From Phocaeicola sp. (GTDB taxonomy: Bacteria; Bacteroidota; Bacteroidia; Bacteroidales; Bacteroidaceae), in NCBI GenBank assembly GCA_020026175.1, contig JAHHQV010000001.1, positions 1 through 64,000 of the forward strand: a DNA stretch of 64,000 bases, read 5' to 3'. How positions within the stretch are numbered: the stretch's first letter is position 1; every line of letters starts with the position of its first letter. Positions 1 through 7,546 of this stretch are shown here, piece after piece. Below the pieces are notes generated by a model. That model did no database searches, had not been told where the DNA came from, and was given only the letters and a program-made list of their open reading frames with translations. The translations under genes were made by a program, and so were the position numbers.

Positions 1-368
1 CCGCGTTTGTATTCACCGGCACAACCGGACCAGAAATAGCCAATCCACGGCGTTTGGCTACCTGATTTTGGAATGAAAGACGGATCAACGGCTATCGCCT
101 TGCGACCACCTTTAAGGTGTTCCCTGATGATGGCTTCATTGAAGGAAAACCAGTCAAAGTCATCATTCTCAAAATTGTTGCGGTATGTCTGTTCCGAGAA
201 ACATCCATATCGTCCCATTTGCAGGAAATTGATGCGGTCAGGTATAGCCATGAACAATTTCATTGCATCCATGAATACTTTCTGAAAAGATTTGCTTATA
301 TTTACAGCTGATTCGAGAGCATTCATGCACTCGGATTGGTATTGCATAAGGAGTGATTCTTTAGTCAT
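1..368 (-). CDS. IS4-like DDE transposase, N-terminal part, cut by window edge
   Basis: An open frame starts at the ATG complementary to 366-368 and runs off the left edge without a stop (122 codons seen). It matches the first 122 residues of the copy at 4388-5136 with a few substitutions, for example Arg to Met near residue 16. The segment with the likely first catalytic Asp of a DDE transposase (AVDPSFIPKSG here, AVDLSFIPKSG in the other copy) is present. Since the visible part is unbroken, this copy could be the complete parent of the deleted one. The family is inferred from recall of Bacteroides IS4-type transposases, not from a search. Confidence 0.75.
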   Translation of the reverse strand, partial: MTKESLLMQYQSECMNALESAVNISKSFQKVFMDAMKLFMAIPDRINFLQMGRYGCFSEQTYRNNFENDDFDWFSFNEAIIREHLKGGRKAIAVDPSFIPKSGSQTPWIGYFWSGCAGEYKR

Positions 369-598
369 AATTAAAAGTGGTAAGATACTTCTAATCTGTT
401 AATAATTAATGAATTATGCAATACTTTTTCCTCTTAAATTTCAGTTGTCTAGCATATATTTATCATCCCTTTTCTTACTCCTTAACTATTCATTCTTGAC
501 AGTATTTCAATGATTTCTTTAATGTAATTTTGAATCGGCTAACACCTATTCTATTGTTAAATTTTAATTTATCGGTAAAAATTTACCGAAGTATTGAT
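1..598. repeat. IS copy 1 (direct repeat of 4769-5367)
   Basis: Bases 1-598 align to 4769-5367 in the same orientation with about 95% identity by eye and one small indel near 390-405. The match covers the transposase start and about 230 bp of upstream IS end, and stops just after a dyad of CGGTAAA and TTTACCG arms near 573-588. The boundary at 598 is therefore the probable right end of the element. Confidence 0.85.
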
Positions 599-687
599 TC
601 AGATAAAATACTATAAATGTGTATTTTATATCAACAAATGATATTATATTAAAGTTTCACTATCTGTTATCATAAATAACTGTCTTT

Positions 688-1413
688 TTAAAATTTCGTA
701 ATAAGTAATCTTATAGCAACACCTATCAAGATTGATATAGCAAAACTGGACATAGTACCGATAAGTACATACTCGGTTGTTTTTATTTCCTTGGCCTTGT
801 TCAGCTCTCCAAAGCGAAATACAGATTTTGCAGCTAAGAGAAAGCCAACTCCTTCTAGGCTTCCGATAAGTATGAATGTCAAGATAAGTGCACGTTCCAA
901 GTAACCAATCCACTGACCAGCTTTCGGAAGGCTGCAAGATTGTCCAGGTTCTGGTGTCCACTGTTTAAGAAATAGACTGAGAAGAATAGACGAAGGCTTC
1001 AACACCATCAAATAAGCGGTTATAACTATCCAAACTGCAATAGTATCCATGAATGTAAATCGCTCATATAAGTTAGAATCTTGACAGTACAAGGCTAACC
1101 AAAGTAAAAGTATAATCAGAATATGGGCTGCCTGATCTGCAAGAAATGTGCCAACCCCAAGCTTACAATACTTATACTTGACAAAATCAATAATAAAATG
1201 GGTAAGAAAGATAGTAATAGGAATTACCCAGTTTGTCCATTCGGCAACAAACAAATAAGAAATTCCTGCATGAATCAGGCTATGAAGTACATGATATAAA
1301 ATACCCTTATATCCTCCAATGGATTTCCCTTTGTATATTTTATCTGTCTGTAGAACAAAATCTGAACAAAAATGCGCACAGAACAGTTTAACAAGAATAA
1401 CAAACTCACTCAT
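688..1413 (-). CDS. DUF3307-family integral membrane protein
   Basis: The 241-residue protein is largely hydrophobic with about six or seven membrane segments. The first part (SEFVILVKLFCAHFCSDFVLQ, then a HSLIHAG segment and LTHFIIDFVKYKY) has the regularly placed His and Asp residues of DUF3307 proteins, whose biochemical role is unknown. It starts two bases after the stop of the SatD-family gene, so the two are almost surely co-translated. An extra soluble stretch near residues 150-165 carries a PEPGQSCSLPKAGQ loop. No signal peptide is separable from the first membrane helix. The family call is fairly firm; the function is not known. Confidence 0.75.
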   Translation of the reverse strand: MSEFVILVKLFCAHFCSDFVLQTDKIYKGKSIGGYKGILYHVLHSLIHAGISYLFVAEWTNWVIPITIFLTHFIIDFVKYKYCKLGVGTFLADQAAHILIILLLWLALYCQDSNLYERFTFMDTIAVWIVITAYLMVLKPSSILLSLFLKQWTPEPGQSCSLPKAGQWIGYLERALILTFILIGSLEGVGFLLAAKSVFRFGELNKAKEIKTTEYVLIGTMSSFAISILIGVAIRLLITKF

Positions 1414-1415
1414 AA

Positions 1416-2054
1416 CTATAATGTATAAATGTTATTTATCAAATCCTCAAATCTATCTATATACAATAGTATCAAACCTCCATGAGCTAAATTCCAGTGT
1501 TTATTAAAATTGGAAAGTTTCATACCCAAGGATTCTGCCATATCCTTTTGTAAAGCATTTTCTATAAGACCTACATAAACTACTTCTGCCTGTTTAGTGG
1601 TCCATTTGGTTATAATCTCGTCTGCAAAGGCTGTATTCAGCTTTAATTCAGCATTAAGTCCTTCATGAGTTGTATTTATGGCAATCCTTCGTTTTCCCAA
1701 AGCATCAAATTCACGTCCTGAAAGACGAAATGCCTCTCCATCACTAGTTACAATGGATTCGCTCTCATAAGAGACATCTCCTATACCAATAGAAATACGG
1801 GCATCCCACGGTGTCAAACCATCAGGAGTGTTTGTACGCAATGCTGCCCGCAAGGCTATACCGATAGTCAATGCAGAGGATGGTTTCTCTACAACAATCT
1901 GGAAACTATCCCCCCTGAACATTTCAAAGCTTGCTGATGACTGTTTCCTGAAATCATAAATAACCTTCTTCAATGTTTCGCTGATTTTTGATTTCCACTC
2001 ATTTGGGATTAGACTGGAATCTACAATATCTCCAGTTATAACACCTTTAATCAT
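1416..2054 (-). CDS. SatD-family protein: nucleotide-cyclase-like domain plus C-terminal HTH
   Basis: The likely product is 212 residues, starting at the ATG at 2052-2054 (ITGDIVDSS follows at once); a longer frame from 2102 would start inside the promoter. Residues 5-14 (VITGDIVDSS) and 47-51 (RGDSF) resemble the two metal-binding Asp segments of class III nucleotidyl cyclases. ISIGIGDV and GEAFRLSGREFD match the following cyclase-like strands, although the Asn of the NxxxR motif is replaced. The last 55 residues look like a sigma-70 region-4 helix-turn-helix (QKDMAESLGMKLSNFNKH). The protein may therefore be a DNA-binding sensor with a cyclase-fold domain. It precedes the DUF3307 membrane gene by two bases. 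SatD membership is from recall; catalysis is unproven. Confidence 0.7.
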   Translation of the reverse strand: MIKGVITGDIVDSSLIPNEWKSKISETLKKVIYDFRKQSSASFEMFRGDSFQIVVEKPSSALTIGIALRAALRTNTPDGLTPWDARISIGIGDVSYESESIVTSDGEAFRLSGREFDALGKRRIAINTTHEGLNAELKLNTAFADEIITKWTTKQAEVVYVGLIENALQKDMAESLGMKLSNFNKHWNLAHGGLILLYIDRFEDLINNIYTL

Positions 2055-2072
2055 AAATATTATCTTTTGTTG

Positions 2073-2172
2073 CAAATATAATGTATTAATCGCAAAATCC
2101 ACCTATATAGGCGGATTATAATTTATCTACCTATATGAGTGGATTTGCAAATATCCACCTGTCAATTGACAA
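2073..2172 (-). promoter_or_regulatory. Promoter and triple operator of the SatD/DUF3307 operon
   Basis: On the minus strand TATATTTG (2073-2080) is a perfect Bacteroidota -7 box 19 bp upstream of the SatD start codon. Upstream lie three copies of ATC(C/T)ACCT at 2097, 2125 and 2153, each exactly 28 bp apart. The first is part of a 20-bp near-perfect palindrome (2097-2116, 9 of 10 arm pairs), the second a weaker one (2125-2144), the third a half site. The first site occupies the place of the -33 element, for which there is no TTTG at the expected spacing. The HTH of the SatD-family protein is the obvious candidate ligand, which is inference. Confidence 0.65.
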
Positions 2173-2790
2173 CAATATTCATTTCCTAAAGTATCAATTG
2201 TAGAGTCAAGTGGCAAGTGCAAAATTAGCTAATACTTTTATAAAACTCCATTTTTGGTGTTAAAAACCTATTTTTTTGCGTGGCCTATCAATAATTTGAT
2301 ATTGCACTCTGTTAAAATTCACTTGAGACACCTGCCTGAAATCTGTACCTTTAGGCAAATGCCGTACTGATGATAGACAAAGTCAGGAACAGAACTGCTA
2401 AAGCAGCATGACATATGTTTGCAGAAAGAATCAGAAGGAGTCATCAGACTTCTTCCGGGGAGTCGTGTACTCTCCGATAAGATTGGCTGAGAAAGTTCAG
2501 AAAAATGAAATAAAAATGGCATATGAAGATGACAGAGTATAATCACTTCATATGCCATTGTATTTTCTAAGGACATTTACTGAATGTCCCTAGATAATAG
2601 ATATTACGAACAAAGAAAAACTTCAAAAATCTCAATAAAACTTTTACTCCTCAATACAAATTGCTATAAATCAACAACTACCTGTAGTGCGGTTCTCATA
2701 TTATTTGATTCATTTTCTAAAATCGCCATCAAGAATCTACCTTACAACATTACCAACCATTTTTATTATGCGAAGCATTAATCGTAAAAA
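2173..2790. other. Gene-free spacer with two stem-loops
   Basis: No convincing gene is seen in these 618 bases. Two hairpins stand close together: a 14-bp perfect stem with arms at 2515-2528 and 2546-2559, and an 11-bp stem with one mismatch at 2569-2594 (CTAAGGACATT against AATGTCCCTAG). Neither has a clear T-tract. They lie downstream of the minus-strand propeller gene and may act as its transcript end. The 85-codon minus frame over this spot has no family features. Confidence 0.45.
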
Positions 2791-3816
2791 CTAGAGGTCC
2801 TTTGGAAGATCATAAATATAAATTTCATCCTCAATATCACCATTTATCGCATAAATCTTCCCATACTCTTCAGATACAGCAAATAAAGATATTTGCCTGT
2901 CCAAGCTATAACACCCGACAGGTGTCCCATCCCATCTCCATATTTGCAGTTCAGGATTTACCATAGTTTGGTTGTCAGCATTCTTACACAAGGCATAAAT
3001 ATATTTGTCTGAAGATTTTGGATAAGAAAAATAGAAAATCGTTCTATTTTCTTTATTAAGACTTTCATCATAAGGATTAATCTCTACAGACACATCTTTC
3101 AACAAATTACCTTGACAATCATAGATTCGGAATTTCTTGAAATAGCCATAAAAGGCTGCAAACATCTTCCCGTTGGGTTTCACTGTTACATTCTTCACAT
3201 ACGTAAACATCTTATCCTCTTTTAATTCAGACTTACACCACCCAGGGTAAGGACTGAAAGATTTACGCTCTTGAGTCTTTGTGTTTAATAAATCATACTC
3301 AGTTTCCGTCTTTAATCCCGACCAATATATATATGAAGTATCATTTATTAAAGTAAATCCATTGACAGGATATTGGTCTATATCAAATTTTAATGTTTTT
3401 TCTTGTACTATTTCAACGGTATTCTCGTGTATCTCCACCTCTTTTAAGGCTTTATGACCTTGAAAAAACACTTTAAATCCTTTATCGGTTGGTATAAACG
3501 ACCTTCTATCAATATCAAAAAAGTCATCAGGACCTTCACCTTTACCACCCGCAGCAAACAAATATCCACATTCCGGAAGCTTGAAAACATCAAAGATGGT
3601 ATCTTTTTTCATATTAAACATAACAAGTTTTTCTTTTGTGATAAAAAGATTAAAAGGAGTTATTGCAACCGGAGGTATATCAACAACTTTAGCTTTCAAG
3701 CCGGACTTAACCGGAAAATCATTTACCTTAATAACGAACTTATTACCTTTTTCACTACTACATGAATAGAATAGAAGAAAGATTATACTAAATAATAATA
3801 GATGTATTGTTTTCAT
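2791..3816 (-). CDS. Six-bladed beta-propeller lipoprotein (BF3164/TolB-like family)
   Basis: The chosen ATG (3814-3816) gives MKTIHLLLFSIIFLLFYSC, a clean lipoprotein signal with the lipobox Cys at residue 19; an upstream ATG at 3867 would add 17 residues before it. The mature part (341 aa product in all) consists of repeated beta-rich blades. An LFAAGGKGEGPDDFF segment near residue 85 is typical of the Bacteroides six-bladed propeller lipoproteins (BF3164 type), followed by blades ending in YIYDLPKDL. The ligand is unknown. It sits 170 bp downstream of an NVEALA peptide gene on the same strand, an arrangement known from Bacteroides genomes, so it may bind or display that peptide; this role is inference. 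Confidence 0.75.
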   Translation of the reverse strand: MKTIHLLLFSIIFLLFYSCSSEKGNKFVIKVNDFPVKSGLKAKVVDIPPVAITPFNLFITKEKLVMFNMKKDTIFDVFKLPECGYLFAAGGKGEGPDDFFDIDRRSFIPTDKGFKVFFQGHKALKEVEIHENTVEIVQEKTLKFDIDQYPVNGFTLINDTSYIYWSGLKTETEYDLLNTKTQERKSFSPYPGWCKSELKEDKMFTYVKNVTVKPNGKMFAAFYGYFKKFRIYDCQGNLLKDVSVEINPYDESLNKENRTIFYFSYPKSSDKYIYALCKNADNQTMVNPELQIWRWDGTPVGCYSLDRQISLFAVSEEYGKIYAINGDIEDEIYIYDLPKDL

Positions 3817-3883
3817 AAATTTTATTGTAAAAAAGGAGTGATAAAAAAAACAATATTTAAATAGCATAAAATAGAAAACCGAA

Positions 3884-3936
3884 TGTAGAGTAACACAAAC
3901 AAGACTCTTTTACATAAGCTTCTGTGCTATTCTACA
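3884..3936 (-). terminator. Imperfect stem-loop between NVEALA and propeller genes
   Basis: Arms at 3884-3897 and 3923-3936 pair at 12 of 14 positions. On the minus strand the stem is followed by TTCGGTTTTC, a weak T-tract. It could be a partial terminator that makes the short NVEALA message more abundant than the propeller message. Confidence 0.4.
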
Positions 3937-3989
3937 TACTCTATGCAATCAACACCCTGTAATTGCTTATCCAAACAACTACTTCTCTT

Positions 3990-4262
3990 TTATGGACATT
4001 CACTTGAATCGCTAGCCGATGTAGCCCAATATATTTCACAATCACTACAATCTCTAACGGACAAAGCCAGACTTCCATCATCTGGTGCTTTTGTTACAGA
4101 TCTAAAACAAGAGTTTTTCCCTCCCGATTCATTATTAGCTAAAGCTTCTATATTAGCTAACGCTAATTCAGAGAGTTCTGTTTCATTTTTACTTTGATTT
4201 AAATTCCAGCCTGCAGCTACAATAACAGCGACAGCAATAGACGCAAAAAAAAATTTTCCCAT
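3990..4262 (-). CDS. NVEALA-family small secreted protein
   Basis: The 90-residue product begins with a short membrane or signal segment (GKFFFASIAVAVIVAAG) followed by a polar region with LALANIEALANNESGG at residues 33-48, the variant NIEALA of the NVEALA motif that defines this Bacteroidales family. The C-terminal half carries four Cys (CF, DCSDC, EC), as is common for these proteins, and ends SSECP. The family's role is not established; the small size, exported nature and conserved Ala-rich processing-like motif suggest a secreted peptide. The propeller lipoprotein gene lies downstream on the same strand. Start and stop are clear. Confidence 0.8.
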   Translation of the reverse strand: MGKFFFASIAVAVIVAAGWNLNQSKNETELSELALANIEALANNESGGKNSCFRSVTKAPDDGSLALSVRDCSDCEIYWATSASDSSECP

Positions 4263-4387
4263 AATCTTAATAGATATTGATTTATAATCAGGTTAATTCA
4301 TCCTTGTCACTCAATTTTGTAAGCACAAGGGCTATTAATAGCATAAGCTTTTTCTATAAACAATAGTTCGTTAAAAATTAGCCAAGC

Positions 4388-5136
4388 CTAAGCGGCTTTG
4401 GCAGTAAATAAAATGAGTTCTTTGAAAAGTTTGTCAATTAATTGCGTGTTTGGTTCAATCCCAGACACGCAAATAAATCGTTCAAGCATGTAAGCATTGT
4501 GTATGACTGACTTGCATGATGATATGGAATATTTTATTCCCATCCTCTTACAGGCAGCTTTTGCAAGGTTTATCGCTGCAAGTGATGCATTAAAGTGAAA
4601 AGCCAGTTTCCTGAGGTCAGTAGACTGACAGTTTGTTATTCCGGCATGTTAAGTGCTTTGGGGTATGCTTTCAGTCCGTAAAGTTTACCCTTGTTCACTT
4701 TGTATTCGGTACATCTTGTAATGTCCAGATTTTCAAAGTCAATCTTTCCGTCATACAATTTTGGACGTCCGCGTTTGTATTCACCGGCACAACCGGACCA
4801 GAAATAGCCAATCCACGGCGTTTTGCTGCCTGATTTTGGAATGAAAGACAGATCAACGGCTATCGCCTTGCGACCACCTTTAAGGTGTTCCCTGATGATG
4901 GCTTCATTGAAGGAAAACCAGTCAAAGTCATCATTCTCAAAATTGTTGCGGTATGTCTGTTCCGAGAAACATCCATATCGTCCCATTTGCAGGAAATTGA
5001 TGCGGTCAGGTATAGCCATGAACAATTTCATTGCATCCATGAATACTTTCTGAAAAGATTTGCTTATATTTACAACTGATTCGAGAGCATTCCTGCACTC
5101 GGATTGGTATTGCATAAGGAGTGATTCTTTAGTCAT
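4388..5136 (-). pseudogene. IS4-like transposase with internal deletion and frame change
   Basis: From the ATG at 5134-5136 an intact frame encodes the first 166 residues and stops at 4636. Just beyond, in another frame, lies a good C-terminal transposase end: TDLRKLAFHFNASLAAINLA and so on to LFTAKAA and a stop at 4388-4390, about 78 codons. The middle of the protein, which would hold the later catalytic Asp and Glu, is missing, and the join shifts the reading frame. The upstream 230 bp and N-terminus match window bases 1-598. This copy cannot make an active transposase on its own. Both parts resemble known Bacteroides IS4-type proteins. Confidence 0.8.
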
Positions 5137-5367
5137 AATTAAAAGTGGTAAGATACTTCTAATTTACTAAATAATGAATGAATTATGCAATACTTTTTCC
5201 TCTTAAATTTCAGCTGTCTAGCATATATTTATCATCCCTTTTCTTACTCCTTAACGATTCATTCTTGACAGTATTTCAATGATCTCTTTAATGTAATTTT
5301 GAATCGGCTAACACTGATTCTATTGTTTAATTATAATTTATCGGTAAAAATATACCGAAGTATTGAT
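4769..5367. repeat. IS copy 2 (direct repeat of 1-598)
   Basis: This is the second member of the direct repeat described at 1-598. Its terminal dyad (5342-5357) has diverged (CGGTA and TACCG arms), and homology ends at GTATTGAT, position 5367. The two copies enclose the SatD/DUF3307 and NVEALA/propeller genes. Confidence 0.85.
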
Positions 5368-5404
5368 ATTTTTAAATACGCAATATATTTCAAAAAAAAT
5401 AATT

Positions 5405-5584
5405 TAAAGTACTGAGTAATAATATATAACCCAGTACTTTGTCATGTCAGAAGATTCATTTAACTTAGTGTTGCAAAAAAAATCAAACAAAAATTCATCG
5501 GACATGTCTAAAGTACAAATAAAATCCGAACAAATCACACCTTTTGGCGGAAAATTTTCAATCATGGAGCAATTTGATGCTCTT
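5405..5584 (+). pseudogene. IS1380-type transposase, N-terminal stub
   Basis: An inverted repeat (AAAGTACTG at 5405, CAGTACTTT near 5432) is followed by a short frame. From the ATG at 5504 it reads MSKVQIKSEQITPFGGKFSI, then MEQFDAL, which is the conserved start of Bacteroides IS1380-family transposases. The similarity stops at about 5584, where the sequence runs into the terminator of the neighbouring susD gene. The frame continues to 5626 only by chance. About 27 of some 430 transposase residues remain, so this is a relic of an element cut by deletion. Confidence 0.6.
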
Positions 5585-5591
5585 TATAAAG

Positions 5592-5624
5592 AAAGAGGAT
5601 GTGCCATTGTGACACACCCTCTTT
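5592..5624 (-). terminator. Intrinsic terminator of the susD-like gene
   Basis: Arms AAAGAGGATGTG (5592-5603) and CACACCCTCTTT (5613-5624) pair with one G-U-type mismatch and lie 20 bp after the susD stop. On the minus strand the stem runs into CTTTCTTTA. The arm sequence is shared with the terminator at 44061. Confidence 0.7.
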
Positions 5625-5643
5625 GATATTGATTGTATTAAAT

Positions 5644-7518
5644 TTACCAACCCGGATTTTGAACCAGTTTTTTTGACTTCTGTACTTCGTTAAGAGGAAG
5701 TGGGTATAGGTACATTCTTCTTTCGAAAATTCTATTTTCAAATACAGTTCTTTTCATAAAGTCTTTGTGGTTATCTGCATTCATGTCCATTCCATAGAAA
5801 TTGCCTGCCTGTCTGCAATCACCATCCTTGTCTGCCATCATCCATCTTCTCACATCGAAATATCTTTGACCTTCGGCAAATAGTTCCACACGTCTTTCGT
5901 GTCTGATAGCCTCAAACTGTTTGTCCTTGTTTCCTTTTATTCCAGGAATACATTGTTCAAGACCAGGAATACCAGCTCTTTTTCTTACTTTGTCTACATA
6001 TTCAATAATTCTTGCATCAGATGGGTTTACTTCATTCAAAGCTTCCGCATATAGCAGATAGAAGTCTGCCAGTCTGAATAGGGCTGAAGGTCTGTATTGC
6101 GACCTTTTGAAGTTTCCTGTATTAAGGATATCATGACACATTCCTTTATATAGCAGATATCCAGTGTATGGGTTGTCTGCCGCAGTATTGTCATTGCCGC
6201 TTCCTTTGTAAAAATGTATAATCTTATTTTTGGTATTCTGCCATACAACTCCCGAATAAGTCACGTCTCTATAGAATCGTGGTTCTCTTTCTTTGTACAT
6301 ATTTGCCACTCCATCTTCTCCTATAACGTATTCAGATTCCTTTTTATAGAGGTTTGAAGTTTCAATCGTCTTACCATCTTTCATGAAGTAGTCATCTACC
6401 ATTTCTTGTACTACCCCAACTCCACAAAATCCTTGGTAAACAGAGCGAGGTGTACATCTTCTTTCACGACCTTCGCCACCGATATCTCCCCATGATTCTT
6501 TTGATGAATACCACAATACTTCCGGATTGCTGTTATTTGCAAATTTAAAATCCATGTAATACAATGATGCAGCTGCATCAAAATTAGGCGAATTTACATC
6601 TATTCCAATGTCTTCCCCCTTTGAATCACATGTAAACAATTTGTTTCTGTTTTGTGAATCTAAATATTTGAAGAGATCCTCCAAGGCTTTCACAGCAACT
6701 TTCCATTTATCTTTGTTTTCGGCAGGGAACAAAGGAATATTCCTGTCATCTTTCATATTGACAGCTTCCTGGTATCCTCCATTGAACAGTGGACTTGCTT
6801 CATATATTCTTGTTTTTGCAATGACTGCATATGCAGCAGCCTTTGTAGGTACAGCAGCTCTGTCGTTTGATTCTTCCTTGTCGGGAAGCAGTTTCATACA
6901 TTCTGTCATTTCTGTACAGATAAAATCGGCTACTTTTTCTATCGGTTCGCGGTAATAGTCAAGGTCATTTGCAGAAGGGTCGGCCAGTTCGTTCATGATA
7001 GGAACGGCTCCATACAGTTCGAATAACAGGAAGTGATAATATGCCCTTAGGAAGCGTGCCTCATTCTTCATGGTTTCCACTTCTTCTTCTTTTATCACAT
7101 TACCGGTTTCTTCTCCTATAAGTATAGGGTGTACGTTTTGTATGAAAAGGTTTGCCTGTCTTATCTGCTTGTATAGTTGCCAACGAGAGAATTCAGCATT
7201 TGCTGCGCTATATCCCTTTGACGGTATTTCCTTTGTATTGTTTTGTGCAGCTTTAAGTTCGTCTGATAGAGTTGGCCATGGATTATCCAGACCATTCAGT
7301 CCTGCATAACTGCCATTTAGTATGATATTTGACATGTCAGGTATTCCAGAATATATATATCTGTGAAAACGTTTTGTCTGGTTTACATTGTTGAATACTT
7401 CTTCCATAGTCAGTTCCGCAGCCAGATCATCCGAAACGTCCAAGAAATCAGAACATGATGAAAGGCTTGCACCTGCTGATATTAATGTTGCAAGAGCTAT
7501 ATGTTTAAATAATTTCAT
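5644..7518 (-). CDS. SusD/RagB-family glycan-binding lipoprotein
   Basis: The ATG at 7516-7518 gives MKLFKHIALATLISAGASLS followed by SC, a lipoprotein signal with lipobox Cys at residue 22; a GTG nine bases upstream is possible but less likely. The 624-residue protein has the SusD fold signatures: CSDFLDVSDDLAAELT after the signal, NEARFLRAYYHFLLFELYG with TPR-like helices, and a C-terminal HERRVELFAEGQRYFDVRRW block ending with YPLPLNEVQKSKK and NPGW. SusD proteins sit on the SusC barrel outside the cell and capture the ligand. The gene follows its susC partner by 28 bp on the same strand. Nearby fucosidase suggests a fucose-bearing glycan, which is inference. Confidence 0.93.
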   Translation of the reverse strand: MKLFKHIALATLISAGASLSSCSDFLDVSDDLAAELTMEEVFNNVNQTKRFHRYIYSGIPDMSNIILNGSYAGLNGLDNPWPTLSDELKAAQNNTKEIPSKGYSAANAEFSRWQLYKQIRQANLFIQNVHPILIGEETGNVIKEEEVETMKNEARFLRAYYHFLLFELYGAVPIMNELADPSANDLDYYREPIEKVADFICTEMTECMKLLPDKEESNDRAAVPTKAAAYAVIAKTRIYEASPLFNGGYQEAVNMKDDRNIPLFPAENKDKWKVAVKALEDLFKYLDSQNRNKLFTCDSKGEDIGIDVNSPNFDAAASLYYMDFKFANNSNPEVLWYSSKESWGDIGGEGRERRCTPRSVYQGFCGVGVVQEMVDDYFMKDGKTIETSNLYKKESEYVIGEDGVANMYKEREPRFYRDVTYSGVVWQNTKNKIIHFYKGSGNDNTAADNPYTGYLLYKGMCHDILNTGNFKRSQYRPSALFRLADFYLLYAEALNEVNPSDARIIEYVDKVRKRAGIPGLEQCIPGIKGNKDKQFEAIRHERRVELFAEGQRYFDVRRWMMADKDGDCRQAGNFYGMDMNADNHKDFMKRTVFENRIFERRMYLYPLPLNEVQKSKKLVQNPGW

Positions 7519-7546
7519 TGTATACACATTTTATTAGATTATTAAT

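Noticed and set aside
2319..2576. 85-codon minus-strand frame
   Set aside because: No signal peptide, domain or codon pattern; it covers two stem-loops typical of a transcript end.
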